From: Fundicoccus culcitae
Lineage (GTDB): Bacteria > Bacillota > Bacilli > Lactobacillales > Aerococcaceae
Reading direction: 5' to 3'
Length of the DNA: 64,000 nt
Assembly (NCBI RefSeq): GCF_024661895.1
Contig: NZ_CP102453.1
Span: 3,100,001-3,164,000, forward strand
Shown piece after piece: positions 21,991 through 31,561 of the stretch. The translations under genes were made by a program, and so were the position numbers. The notes beneath the pieces are model-generated. The model saw only the letters and a list, made by a program, of their open reading frames with translations, did no database searches and had not been told where the DNA came from. Every line of letters starts with the position of its first letter. The first letter of the stretch is position 1.

Positions 21991-23699
21991 AAATACGAAA
22001 TACGAGAGAGAATCATAACATTCTTTTATTAGCTATTTTTGCCATCCTCACCTTACTTGTATTGCTTATCCGTTTTGGGGAATTAACCATTGCTAAACAA
22101 TCAAATGGTGTAGACTTAGTTAGCTATGATCAAACGCACGATCAGAATAGAAGTAGTATTACCAATGCGAAAAGAGGGACCATTTTTGATTCAAGTGGGC
22201 AGCCTATTGCTTTGGATGCTACTTCTTATTCTATTTATGCCGTCCTTAGAAGTAGTTGGAGTGATAATGTCGTGGAAGATGTTGATAAAACGGCAGAAGC
22301 TTTAGCAAAGCACCTCGATTTAAGTCGGGATGAGATATTAGATATCTTATTGAATTTTGAGGCTAGCCAAGTTGAGTTTGGAACCGCTGGTATTAATTTA
22401 AGCCCTCAAACAAAAGAAGCGATTGAAGCAGAAAATCTACCAGGGATTATCTTAGTGAGTTCAACCCATCGCCAATATATTAATGATGTCTTTGCCTCCC
22501 ACCTCATCGGTTATGCTATTCCATCTTTAGAAGCCAATGATAGTCAAGCAACGATTTTAGAAGGTCAAATTGGTATCGAAGCGGCTTACGATGAACGTCT
22601 AAGTGGTGAAGCTATCTACTCGCAACAAGAAGCTGAGGGGATTTATTCAGATAGTCTGTTAGGCGAGGATATCTATTTAACGTTAGAAGGTCGTATACAA
22701 AACTACTTAGAAGATTTAATGGATCAAGTCTATAACCGCTATTTACCCAAGGAATTAAATGCTTATTTAGTTGAGTTGGATACTGGAAAATTATTGGCAG
22801 CTAGTCAGCGTCCAACCTTTCAATTATCAACGCGTGAAGGGATTGAAACCGAATGGCGCAATTTTATTGTGCAAGAAAGTGATGAACCGGGTTCAACTAT
22901 TAAGATTTTAACCTTGGCTATGGCTAAAGAGCTTGACCTATACGATGATAACGAAACGTTTAAGTCCGGTTCGGTTGAAGTATATGACCAAACCGTGCGT
23001 GATTATAATTTATACGGTTGGGGTGATATCACTTTCCAAGAAGGTCTCGTTCACTCTTCGAATGTTGGTATGGTGTATTTGGTGCAACGAATTGGACTCG
23101 AACGATGGGTCGAGATTTTAGAAGACTTTGGCTTTGGTCAATCAACGGAGTCGAATTTACCCAATGAATCGTCGGGTTACTTACAGTTTGACAATCCAGT
23201 ATCCATTATGATGTCTGGTTTTGGCCAATCGTTTTCAGCCACACCTATGCAATTGATGCAAGCTTATACGACCATCGGTAATGAAGGTGAAATGCTTAAA
23301 ATACAGTATTTGGACCATATTGGTGATCGCAATGATTCAAGCTATGAAGTACAATCTTTAGGACAAAAGATAAGTCCTGAAACCGCCCGTTATATTTTAG
23401 ACTCGATGGTTTTAACGGTGGAGCATCCGGAAGGGACAGCCCGGCCTTTTTATAATAATGACGTGCGGATTGCAGCTAAAACAGGGACCGCTGAAATTGC
23501 TGATGCAGAAAATGGGGGATATTTAACCGGTCCCAATGATTTTTATCACTCGGTCGTTGCCTTTTATCCCGCAGAAGATCCGCAATATATGGTGTATTTA
23601 TCGATGCAACAACCCTCACAAAGTTATGGTTTAAATGGATCACAAATATTAGCTCAAATTTTTCATCCCTTAGTTGAATATTCATTAATCAATCAATAG
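21987..23699 (+). CDS. pbpB: Septal class B penicillin-binding protein, no PASTA domains
   Basis: The transpeptidase motifs are STIK at about residue 303, SSN at about 357 and KTGTAE at about 498. An N-terminal membrane anchor and dimerisation region (KRGTIFDSSGQPIA) precede them. At 570 residues it ends about 70 residues after KTG, without the two PASTA domains that most Bacillota PBP2x/PBP2B proteins carry (usually 700 or more). The frame is open and in operon context, so this looks natural, not broken. Symbol by analogy with Bacillus. Confidence 0.92.
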   Translation: MKIRNTRENHNILLLAIFAILTLLVLLIRFGELTIAKQSNGVDLVSYDQTHDQNRSSITNAKRGTIFDSSGQPIALDATSYSIYAVLRSSWSDNVVEDVDKTAEALAKHLDLSRDEILDILLNFEASQVEFGTAGINLSPQTKEAIEAENLPGIILVSSTHRQYINDVFASHLIGYAIPSLEANDSQATILEGQIGIEAAYDERLSGEAIYSQQEAEGIYSDSLLGEDIYLTLEGRIQNYLEDLMDQVYNRYLPKELNAYLVELDTGKLLAASQRPTFQLSTREGIETEWRNFIVQESDEPGSTIKILTLAMAKELDLYDDNETFKSGSVEVYDQTVRDYNLYGWGDITFQEGLVHSSNVGMVYLVQRIGLERWVEILEDFGFGQSTESNLPNESSGYLQFDNPVSIMMSGFGQSFSATPMQLMQAYTTIGNEGEMLKIQYLDHIGDRNDSSYEVQSLGQKISPETARYILDSMVLTVEHPEGTARPFYNNDVRIAAKTGTAEIADAENGGYLTGPNDFYHSVVAFYPAEDPQYMVYLSMQQPSQSYGLNGSQILAQIFHPLVEYSLINQ

Positions 23700-23713
23700 A
23701 AAGCAGGAACAGT

Positions 23714-25216
23714 ATGTTAGCTACGCAATTAATTAAAGTATTAGGAGATTATCAGCTATTCGGACAACCGCTTGATGAATTAGCTAACATCGATACCTTA
23801 ATCAATGATTCGCGTCAAGCCCAAACGAATAGTTGTTTTATCGCCATCAAAGGTGAAAATTTTGATGGCCATCAAGCCATAGAAGCGGTTGTAGCCCAAG
23901 GCACACAGTTACTAATTGTAGAAAAGTGGGAGGATGCTTGGTTAAAGCTAGAGGCTAGTTTTATCTTAGTTCCCTCGACTTATCGTGCACAAGCCATTTT
24001 AGCCAATCAATTTTATGGTGAACCAACGACAAAAATGAATGTGGTAGCTGTGACGGGAACCAATGGTAAAACAACCACCTCTTCGATTATTAGTGATTTA
24101 TTGAATGTTTTAGGTCATAAAACAGGTTTAATTGGTACCATCCATTATAAGGTGGATCAAACCTATTATCCTGCTGTTAATACCACACCGAATGCTTTAA
24201 GGCTACAAGAACTATTTAGTGAAATGGTTGAAGTAGGTGTCAAAGATGCGATTATTGAAGCTTCTTCACATGCCTTAGCTTTAGGACGCTTATGGTATAC
24301 GGATGTTGATTGTGCTATTTTCACCAATATTACCCGAGAACACTTAGATTTCCATAAAACAATGGAAGCTTATACATACGCAAAAAGCTTATTATTCGCT
24401 CAATTAGGTCAAAAATTCAATGATGGGAAACCGCGTTTAGCCATATTAAATGCGGATGATGACCATTCACCTATTATGGCCCAAGCAACGGGCGCTAATA
24501 TTGTCACCTATAGTTTAAGTGATTCAAAGGCAACGGCTTATATGACTGAATTCCATTCAGGTGTGGGAACGATTGATTTTAAATTTGTCTACCATCAAAC
24601 CGAATATGCCGTGCAATTGCCCATGCTTGGTGAGTATAATATATCTAATTATCTGGCAGCTTTCCTTTGTCTGGTGACCTTTTATCAATTTGAGCCTGAG
24701 GCGGTCGTAAACGCTACGACATCCTTTAAAGGTGTTTCCGGACGCATGCAAGCGATTAATCGCGGTCAAAATTTTACTGCCATAGTCGATTTTGCGCATA
24801 CGCCGGATGCCATTGAACATGTCCTTAAAGAATTAACGCGTAAGAAAAAACAACGCTTGATTGTCTTGTTTGGCCATAGCGGGGGTAATCGTGATAGTCA
24901 AGCACGTCCCGAAATCGGGGATATTTTATTTGAATATGCTGATTATATCGTATTTACAGCGGATAATCCGCGCTTTGAACCCGTGGCTAAAATTTGTCGT
25001 GAGTTAATTCAAAATCACACTGAAAAACCTTATACAATTATTGAAGATCGAAAAGAAGCCATTCAACATGCTGTCCAAGAAGCTAAAGTGGATGATATTA
25101 TTTTGTTTGCAGGTAAAGGTGGGGAATCCTATCAAGTGATTGGTAATGAAAATGTCCCTTATAACGAAGCTGAGACTGTGACAGCCACGATTGATGACTT
25201 GTTGAACAAAGACTAA
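23714..25216 (+). CDS. murE: UDP-MurNAc-tripeptide synthetase
   Basis: MurE adds the third amino acid to UDP-MurNAc-L-Ala-D-Glu. The ATP loop is VTGTNGKTTTSSI at about residues 113-125, and 500 residues is the usual length. The substrate-pocket motif reads DNPR, the form seen in diaminopimelate-adding enzymes; L-lysine enzymes of relatives usually have DNPA or similar. The C-terminal GKGGESYQVI lacks the His of the typical DAP enzyme GKGHE. The amino acid is therefore uncertain. It follows pbpB by 14 bases. Confidence 0.93.
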   Translation: MLATQLIKVLGDYQLFGQPLDELANIDTLINDSRQAQTNSCFIAIKGENFDGHQAIEAVVAQGTQLLIVEKWEDAWLKLEASFILVPSTYRAQAILANQFYGEPTTKMNVVAVTGTNGKTTTSSIISDLLNVLGHKTGLIGTIHYKVDQTYYPAVNTTPNALRLQELFSEMVEVGVKDAIIEASSHALALGRLWYTDVDCAIFTNITREHLDFHKTMEAYTYAKSLLFAQLGQKFNDGKPRLAILNADDDHSPIMAQATGANIVTYSLSDSKATAYMTEFHSGVGTIDFKFVYHQTEYAVQLPMLGEYNISNYLAAFLCLVTFYQFEPEAVVNATTSFKGVSGRMQAINRGQNFTAIVDFAHTPDAIEHVLKELTRKKKQRLIVLFGHSGGNRDSQARPEIGDILFEYADYIVFTADNPRFEPVAKICRELIQNHTEKPYTIIEDRKEAIQHAVQEAKVDDIILFAGKGGESYQVIGNENVPYNEAETVTATIDDLLNKD

Positions 25217-25241
25217 AAATAATAAGGAGCTAAAGATTTTT

Positions 25242-26189
25242 ATGGAAATTGTACTTTCTTTTGCTGTAGCCTTTGCGTTAACAGTATCAATTATGCCTTT
25301 CTATATTGGATATTTTAAGTATAGACAAATTGGCCAAAAAACGCGTGAAGAAGGACCGACCTGGCATGAAATAAAAACAGGAACCCCGACGATGGGAGGG
25401 GCTGTATTTGTTTTCAGTATTATTGTAACAGCCATAGGCTCAGCTTATTTTCTTGATATGTTAAACGGTTCATTGTGGATGATTGTCTTAACCTTTCTTT
25501 TGTTTGGTGGCATTGGTTTTGTCGATGATTTTATTAGTATTTTTAAAAACCGTAATGAGGGTTTAACGGCTAAACAGAAATTCATCACACAGTTAATCTT
25601 CTCAGCTGTTGTGATTGCTGTGGGAGCTTTTACGAACGTGTCATTTTACATTCCATTTGGTTTATTTGATATCAGTCATCCTGTTTTGGTAGCTATTTTT
25701 GCTTTCTTTTGGATTACAGGTTTTTCTAATGCGGTTAATTTAACCGATGGCTTAGATGGTTTAGCAACAGGATTAAGCATTATTGCTTATAGTGCGTATT
25801 TCTATTTAGCTATTTTAGAAAATAATATGACCATTGCGATGGTTTGTTTAGTAGTTGTAGGTGCATTATTAGGGTTTTTATTTTATAATAAGAAGCCAGC
25901 GAAAATATTTATGGGTGACGTCGGTTCCCTTGCTTTAGGAGCTGGATTAGCGGTTATTTCAATTCTGCTTAACCATCCATGGAGTTTGTTGATTATCGGT
26001 ATTGTTTTTGTTATTGAAACAGCCAGTGTTATTCTACAAGTCACTTCATTTAAATTACGCGGTAAGCGAATTTTTAAAATGTCACCGATTCATCACCACT
26101 TTGAAATGAGCGGGTGGTCAGAAACCAAGGTTGTCACAGTCTTTTGGCTAGTTGGACTTTTAGCAGCCATTATTTATTTTCTTATATAA
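25242..26189 (+). CDS. mraY: Phospho-N-acetylmuramoyl-pentapeptide-transferase
   Basis: MraY joins UDP-MurNAc-pentapeptide to undecaprenyl phosphate, giving lipid I. About ten membrane helices, the GTPTMGGAVF loop, the NLTDGLDGLA motif and IFMGDVGSLALGA are present, with the HHHFE region near the C-terminus. The 315 residues match Gram-positive MraY. Upstream AAGGAG supports ATG 25242. Confidence 0.97.
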   Translation: MEIVLSFAVAFALTVSIMPFYIGYFKYRQIGQKTREEGPTWHEIKTGTPTMGGAVFVFSIIVTAIGSAYFLDMLNGSLWMIVLTFLLFGGIGFVDDFISIFKNRNEGLTAKQKFITQLIFSAVVIAVGAFTNVSFYIPFGLFDISHPVLVAIFAFFWITGFSNAVNLTDGLDGLATGLSIIAYSAYFYLAILENNMTIAMVCLVVVGALLGFLFYNKKPAKIFMGDVGSLALGAGLAVISILLNHPWSLLIIGIVFVIETASVILQVTSFKLRGKRIFKMSPIHHHFEMSGWSETKVVTVFWLVGLLAAIIYFLI

Positions 26190-26221
26190 GATATCCATGA
26201 TGCTTAGGAGAGGAAACAAGC

Positions 26222-27619
26222 ATGTTAGAGACAATCAATTTAAGTAATCAAAAAGTATTAGTGTTAGGCTATGCTTTAACGGGTAAAAGTGTCACGCAAT
26301 TTCTTTTAGAACAAGGAGCAATCGTTACCGTTAATGACCGAGGGGATCTATCTCAAGACCCGTCGGTTCCTTTGTTTATCGAACAAGGAGCAACGTTTGT
26401 CACAGGAAGTCATCCTATCGATTTATTGGATGAAAATTTTTCATTTATCGTTAAAAACCCTGGTATCCCTTATACCATCCCAATTATCGAAGAAGCGCTA
26501 AGACGGAAAATTCAGGTTATTACAGATGTTGAGTTAGCCTATTGGTTTAGTGAAGCGCCTTTTATTGCGATAACTGGGAGTAACGGTAAGACGACAACCA
26601 CCCGTTTAATCTATGAAATCTTGCATAATTATCAACCCAAACAAACTTATTTAGCGGGTAATATAGGTATTGCTACCCTTGATGTTGTTAAAAAGGCGAC
26701 GTATCAAGATGATATTGTGATTGAAATGTCTAGTTTTCAATTGAATGGGACCGAAAAATTTAAACCCGCGATTGCCGTCCTGACTAATATTTACGATGCC
26801 CACATCGATTATCATGGGACAAAAGAGGCTTATGTCGATGCTAAAATGCGTATTATTAGACAGTTAACGAATAATGACTGGATTGTGTACAATGCCAATC
26901 AACCTATATTGGTTGATTTAATTGCATCTAATGTGGCTAAAAAAGTGCCTTTTGCTGTGGATAATATTAATGAAGCGATTAAAAAGCATGGTGCCTACCT
27001 TGAAGATAAGGCATTATACTATCAAGCAGAAAAGATTATCGATATTGAAGATATTCAAATACCAGGTAAACATAATTTAGAAAATATCCTCGCAGCGATA
27101 GCCGTCGCCAAACTTAAAGAGGTTCCTAATGATATTATTATAAAAACCATTAAAACCTATCAAGGTATGGCACATCGTATTCAACCGATTGCTGCGAGCC
27201 AAGAACGTGTGTTCTATAATGACTCGAAAGCAACCAATATTACCGCGACAATCACAGCCTTAAACAGCTTCACTAATCCGATTGTATATATCGGGGGTGG
27301 TTTAGATCGTGGGAATACCTTTGATGATTTAATTCCTTTTGCTAAATTGGTTAAAGCCGCCTTTTTATATGGAGAGACAAAATTCAAAATGAGAGACAGT
27401 TTTGAAAAAGCCGGTATCGCAACGATTGAGCTGTTTGATGATTTAAAAGCCGCTACCAAAGCTGCCTACCTAGCAGCTCAAGCTGGAGATAAAGTTTTAT
27501 TTTCACCGGCGTGTGCTAGCTGGGATCAATTTGATAATTTTGAGCAACGAGGGGATGTCTTTGTCGAAACCGTTGAAGAACTTCTCAATCAAATCCCTTA
27601 TGAAACTTTAGGAGCGTGA
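26222..27619 (+). CDS. murD: UDP-MurNAc-L-alanine--D-glutamate ligase
   Basis: MurD adds D-Glu to UDP-MurNAc-L-Ala. ATP loop AITGSNGKTTTTRL at about residues 117-130, IEMSSFQLNG and the NDSKATN motif (about 338-344) identify it. The 465 residues are standard. Start ATG 26222 follows GAGAGG. It lies between mraY and murG in the usual dcw order. Confidence 0.97.
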   Translation: MLETINLSNQKVLVLGYALTGKSVTQFLLEQGAIVTVNDRGDLSQDPSVPLFIEQGATFVTGSHPIDLLDENFSFIVKNPGIPYTIPIIEEALRRKIQVITDVELAYWFSEAPFIAITGSNGKTTTTRLIYEILHNYQPKQTYLAGNIGIATLDVVKKATYQDDIVIEMSSFQLNGTEKFKPAIAVLTNIYDAHIDYHGTKEAYVDAKMRIIRQLTNNDWIVYNANQPILVDLIASNVAKKVPFAVDNINEAIKKHGAYLEDKALYYQAEKIIDIEDIQIPGKHNLENILAAIAVAKLKEVPNDIIIKTIKTYQGMAHRIQPIAASQERVFYNDSKATNITATITALNSFTNPIVYIGGGLDRGNTFDDLIPFAKLVKAAFLYGETKFKMRDSFEKAGIATIELFDDLKAATKAAYLAAQAGDKVLFSPACASWDQFDNFEQRGDVFVETVEELLNQIPYETLGA

Positions 27620-27624
27620 TTTAG

Positions 27625-28743
27625 ATGACGCAGTTAAAACGTATTGTCGTTTCTGGAGGGGGGACAGGAGGTCATATTTATCCTGCCCTTGCTTTAATTA
27701 AAGCCCTCCTAAATAAATACCCCGACCTAGATGTCTTGTATGTTGGAACCGAAACAGGTTTAGAAGCGTCAATTGTACCTAAAGCGGGGATTGCTTTTGA
27801 TAGTATTAAAATTCAAGGCATTAAACGGAATTTATCACTTGAGAACCTAAAAGTTGGTTGGTACATGTTAACTAGTACTCGACGGGCGAAAAAGATTCTT
27901 GAGCAATTTAAACCAGATGTGGTGATTGGTACGGGTGGCTATGTGTGTGCCCCTGTCTTATTAGCAGCTTCTAATCTAGGGATACCAACGATTATTCATG
28001 AACAAAACAGCGTGGCTGGCTTAACAAATAAATTTTTAGCCCGACATGTGGATATCATCGCAACTTGTTTCAAAGAGGTTGAACAGGATTTTGCTAAATA
28101 CCCAACGAAAATCCGCTATACAGGTAACCCGCGTGCTCAAGAAGTTGTCCAAATCGAAGTAGACAAAGAGGCTATTTATCATCAATATGATTTAGATCCT
28201 ACTTTACCTACCGTTTTAATTTTCGGCGGGAGCCGTGGTGCACCGGCTATCAATCAAGCGGGCTTAGCCGCTTTACCTATGTTTGAGAATAAAAAGTATC
28301 AGGTTATTATGGCAACTGGCCAAAGTCATTACGATGATTTTGTTAAAGAACAACCTCATCGCTTTAGCAATTTAACTCAAAATATTAAAGTAGTCCCTTA
28401 TATTGAAAATATGCCTGAATTATTAAATGTTTTAGACTTGGTTGTTTGTCGAAGCGGAGCAACTACTTTAACGGAATTAACCGCTTTGGGAATCCCAAGT
28501 ATCTTAATTCCTAGTCCTTATGTTACTGATAATCATCAGGAAAAAAATGCTTTAGCTTTAGTCAATCATCAAGCCGCAATTATGATAAAAGAAGAAGATT
28601 TAACGGGCGAAAAGTTATATAATCAAATAGATGGGTTAATTAACAATCCATCTCAGATTGAACACATGGCTCAAAGAGCTCGCCAATTAGGAATGCCTAA
28701 TGCAGCGGACTTATTAATTAAGGAAATTGAAAACTTAATGTAG
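27625..28743 (+). CDS. murG: Lipid II-forming GlcNAc transferase
   Basis: MurG adds GlcNAc to lipid I on the cytoplasmic face of the membrane. The N-terminal SGGGTGGHIYPALA loop, IHEQNSVAG and the C-terminal donor-binding region (CRSGATTLTELTALG) are clear in 372 residues. It starts five bases after the murD stop behind AGGAG, so the pair is tightly coupled. Confidence 0.97.
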   Translation: MTQLKRIVVSGGGTGGHIYPALALIKALLNKYPDLDVLYVGTETGLEASIVPKAGIAFDSIKIQGIKRNLSLENLKVGWYMLTSTRRAKKILEQFKPDVVIGTGGYVCAPVLLAASNLGIPTIIHEQNSVAGLTNKFLARHVDIIATCFKEVEQDFAKYPTKIRYTGNPRAQEVVQIEVDKEAIYHQYDLDPTLPTVLIFGGSRGAPAINQAGLAALPMFENKKYQVIMATGQSHYDDFVKEQPHRFSNLTQNIKVVPYIENMPELLNVLDLVVCRSGATTLTELTALGIPSILIPSPYVTDNHQEKNALALVNHQAAIMIKEEDLTGEKLYNQIDGLINNPSQIEHMAQRARQLGMPNAADLLIKEIENLM

Positions 28744-28778
28744 TTTTAGACATTTCATCGTGGATTGGAGGTGATGAC

Positions 28779-29906
28779 ATGCCAAACTATCGGATCGATT
28801 CTGAAAACAGTAATCATCAAGAAGCTGATGAGGATCTACTTGAGTACGAAGAAGACTATCGTTATAGTGGAAATTATCGTATAGATGATGAAACATCAAA
28901 GCAAGTAAGTCGTAGACAACAAAGAGAACAAAGTAAGCCGTTCAACCACCATCGTCCCCGTAAACAAGCTAATATTTATCAATATAGCGATTATTATCAA
29001 TGGGATGATCATTCACCAAACAGAACGCAAAATAAGGTTGATAGACCTGTCAGAAGTACTAATACTTACGCTGATTATCCGAGCCCTTATGAAAATCAAC
29101 CTTTAATGAAATGGTATCATCGTCTGCAATATCGTTTGTTAATGCAGAGTGAAAGTCAAAATAGTCAATTACCTAGAGGAAGATTGAAACTTTTGTCCAT
29201 TGTTGTTATTATTTATTTAGTTATGTTAGTTACTGCTTGGCAATTAATGCCATTTAATAAAGTGAATCAATTAGTTGTGTCTGGTAACCAATTAGTTGAT
29301 GCTAATCAATTAGCTATGTCAACCGGGATTCGTGATTACGATTTGGTTGATGAAGTTATCTCTAGACGTCAAACGATTGAAACCAACATGATTGAAAATT
29401 TTCCAGTTGTGGAAAGTATTGTTTTTAAACGTGATAATTGGGATCAATTAGAAATTGTCGTTAATGAGCATCATGTCGTAGCCACCATGGGTGAAGGAGA
29501 TACACAACAGTTTATTTTAGAAAATGGTGAAAGTATTTACGCCGCTAGTGGTTCTAATCTTGCTTCAATCAATGCTAATCAATTGCCAAGGTTAATCAAT
29601 TTTTCCGATGATCAGCAAATTACAGATTTAAGTAAAATTTTAAGACAAATTGAACCAGAAATTTTAGCCATGATATCAACGATAACGCCATCTACTGATG
29701 CAAATAAGCCCAATGGGATTGAAGTTGTGATGAAAGATGGTAATTTAGTCAAAGCAATTATCGTTACTTTTGCTCAAAAAATGAATCACTATCCAGAGAT
29801 GCTTAATCAAATTGGAAACACATCAGGTATCATCAATTTAGAAGTAGGTGCTTATTTTGTCCCTACAGCTGCAAACGCGAATAGTATAAAACTAGATAGC
29901 CAATAA
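28779..29906 (+). CDS. divIB: Cell division protein DivIB/FtsQ
   Basis: A bitopic protein of 375 residues: a long polar cytoplasmic region of about 135 residues rich in Asp, Glu, Arg, Tyr and Gln, a membrane segment (LLSIVVIIYLVMLVTAW), and an outer POTRA domain starting NKVNQLVVSGNQLVDANQLA, followed by the beta domain. It anchors the DivIB-DivIC-FtsL complex at the septum. The ATG follows TGGAGGTG. Position between murG and ftsA is typical. Confidence 0.92.
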   Translation: MPNYRIDSENSNHQEADEDLLEYEEDYRYSGNYRIDDETSKQVSRRQQREQSKPFNHHRPRKQANIYQYSDYYQWDDHSPNRTQNKVDRPVRSTNTYADYPSPYENQPLMKWYHRLQYRLLMQSESQNSQLPRGRLKLLSIVVIIYLVMLVTAWQLMPFNKVNQLVVSGNQLVDANQLAMSTGIRDYDLVDEVISRRQTIETNMIENFPVVESIVFKRDNWDQLEIVVNEHHVVATMGEGDTQQFILENGESIYAASGSNLASINANQLPRLINFSDDQQITDLSKILRQIEPEILAMISTITPSTDANKPNGIEVVMKDGNLVKAIIVTFAQKMNHYPEMLNQIGNTSGIINLEVGAYFVPTAANANSIKLDSQ

Positions 29907-29949
29907 GAAATTGAGCAAATTAATAAATGATTACACTTTGCATTTTTTC

Positions 29950-29978
29950 TTCATAAAAAGCCTAGTTTGTGATAATAT
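29950..29978 (+). promoter_or_regulatory. Candidate ftsAZ promoter
   Basis: TTCATA (29950-29955), 17 bases, TAATAT (29973-29978) with an upstream TG one base before the -10. It lies in the 145-base gap before ftsA, the largest gap inside the cluster, and would allow independent expression of ftsA and ftsZ. Confidence 0.55.
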
Positions 29979-30051
29979 TGTAGGAAAGTATAATTTAGAT
30001 ATAAGTCATCGCATTATATTTTTCTGAACGAAGAAGGGAGCTAATTCCTGA

Positions 30052-31530
30052 ATGAGAAAACCAGAAATATTTGTTAGTTTAGATATAGGTACGACTTCTA
30101 TAAAGGTGGTTGTAGCGGAGTATATTAACGGACAAATCAATATCATCGGTGTTGGGAATGAAAAATCACGGGGGCTTAGCCGAGGCGTTATTGTTGATAT
30201 TGACGAAACAGTCTATTCAATTCAACAAGCCATTGCTCAAGCTGAACGTAAAGCAAGTGTGAAAATTAATGAGGTAGCAGTTGGCATACCTAGTAATAAA
30301 TTAATGATTGAAGAATGTCATGGAATGATTGCTGTTTCAAGTGAGAATCGTGAAATAACAGCTCGCGATGTTGATAATGTCATTTCTGCAGCTAAAGTGC
30401 GTTCAATTCCTCCTGAACGTGAAATCGTTGCTATCATACCGGAAGAATTTATTGTGGATGGTTTTAACGGTATACGTGATCCCCGTGGAATGATTGGGGT
30501 TCGACTAGAACTATATGCACAATTGTATACGGGTCCTAAAACAATCATTCATAATATTAGACGTTGTGTGGAGAAAGCGGGTCTAAGAATTAATGAACTT
30601 GTGTTACAACCGCAAGCAATCGCATCGGTAGCTTTATCACAAGATGAACGGACATTTGGTACGGTGATTATCGATATGGGTGGCGGCCAAACAAGCGCAT
30701 CCGTTATTTATGATAACCAGTTAAAATATTCCTATGTTGATCAAGAAGGTGGTGACTTTGTCACAAAAGACATTTCACTTATCTTGAATACTTCATTGGA
30801 TAGTGCGGAACGGATTAAGAGAGAGTATGGCTATGCTATTTCGTCTGAAACTTCGGAAGATGAATATTTTCCAGTTGAGACGGTTGGACGTAAAGATCCC
30901 GTTCGTGTGGATGAAAAATATTTATCTGAAATTATTGAAGCACGCTTAGTCCAAATATTTGAAAATGTTTATGATGATTTACAAGCTGTGGATGCTTTAG
31001 ACTTACCAGGTGGGTTTGTTTTAACTGGTGGAGCAGCTTCTTTACCAGGCGTACTTGAGTTGAGTCAGAGGTTCTTTGGTGAAAAAGTACGTATTTATAT
31101 CCCATCACAAATGGGAATGCGTAACCCAATCTTTACCACGAGTATGGGAATGATTGATTATGTCGCTAACTTAGATGAAATTCATCGTATTGCTCAAGGA
31201 ACTTATCGTCGAATTGAACCCTCACCAAGTCGTCAAACAAGTGGACAAGCAACGACGAGTCGTTCGCCTGAATCATCCCGTCCGCGTCAATCACAAGCTT
31301 CAAGTTATCAAAGACAACCACAACAACCAACCACGTCAGCTCGCGAAACTGAGCAACGATACAACGATTACCAACAAGAACAATCAAATCAAGCAAACAG
31401 TGATTATGATGAAGCAATGTATTATGAAGAAACTGATTATAACGCAAATAATGATTCACCATCAAATGATGAGAATTCGTCTAGCGTAACATCAAAAGTT
31501 CGATCTTTTTTTAATACATTTTTCGATTAA
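30052..31530 (+). CDS. ftsA: Cell division actin homologue FtsA
   Basis: FtsA tethers FtsZ to the membrane. Actin-type motifs VSLDIGTTSIKVVVAE and IIDMGGGQTSASVIY and the GFVLTGGAA adenosine loop are seen. The 492 residues include an unusually long Gln/Ser/Asn-rich disordered stretch (about 385-475) before the conserved C-terminal amphipathic membrane helix (VTSKVRSFFNTFF). GAAGGGAG precedes the ATG. With ftsZ it forms a pair ended by the terminator at 32878. Confidence 0.96.
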   Translation: MRKPEIFVSLDIGTTSIKVVVAEYINGQINIIGVGNEKSRGLSRGVIVDIDETVYSIQQAIAQAERKASVKINEVAVGIPSNKLMIEECHGMIAVSSENREITARDVDNVISAAKVRSIPPEREIVAIIPEEFIVDGFNGIRDPRGMIGVRLELYAQLYTGPKTIIHNIRRCVEKAGLRINELVLQPQAIASVALSQDERTFGTVIIDMGGGQTSASVIYDNQLKYSYVDQEGGDFVTKDISLILNTSLDSAERIKREYGYAISSETSEDEYFPVETVGRKDPVRVDEKYLSEIIEARLVQIFENVYDDLQAVDALDLPGGFVLTGGAASLPGVLELSQRFFGEKVRIYIPSQMGMRNPIFTTSMGMIDYVANLDEIHRIAQGTYRRIEPSPSRQTSGQATTSRSPESSRPRQSQASSYQRQPQQPTTSARETEQRYNDYQQEQSNQANSDYDEAMYYEETDYNANNDSPSNDENSSSVTSKVRSFFNTFFD

Positions 31531-31561
31531 CTAAAGTAAATAACAGGAGGAGAACACATCG

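Noticed and set aside
31175-31489. Extra open frames on both strands at the ftsA 3' end
   Set aside because: They arise from the Gln/Ser/Asn-rich repeat-like coding of the FtsA linker.
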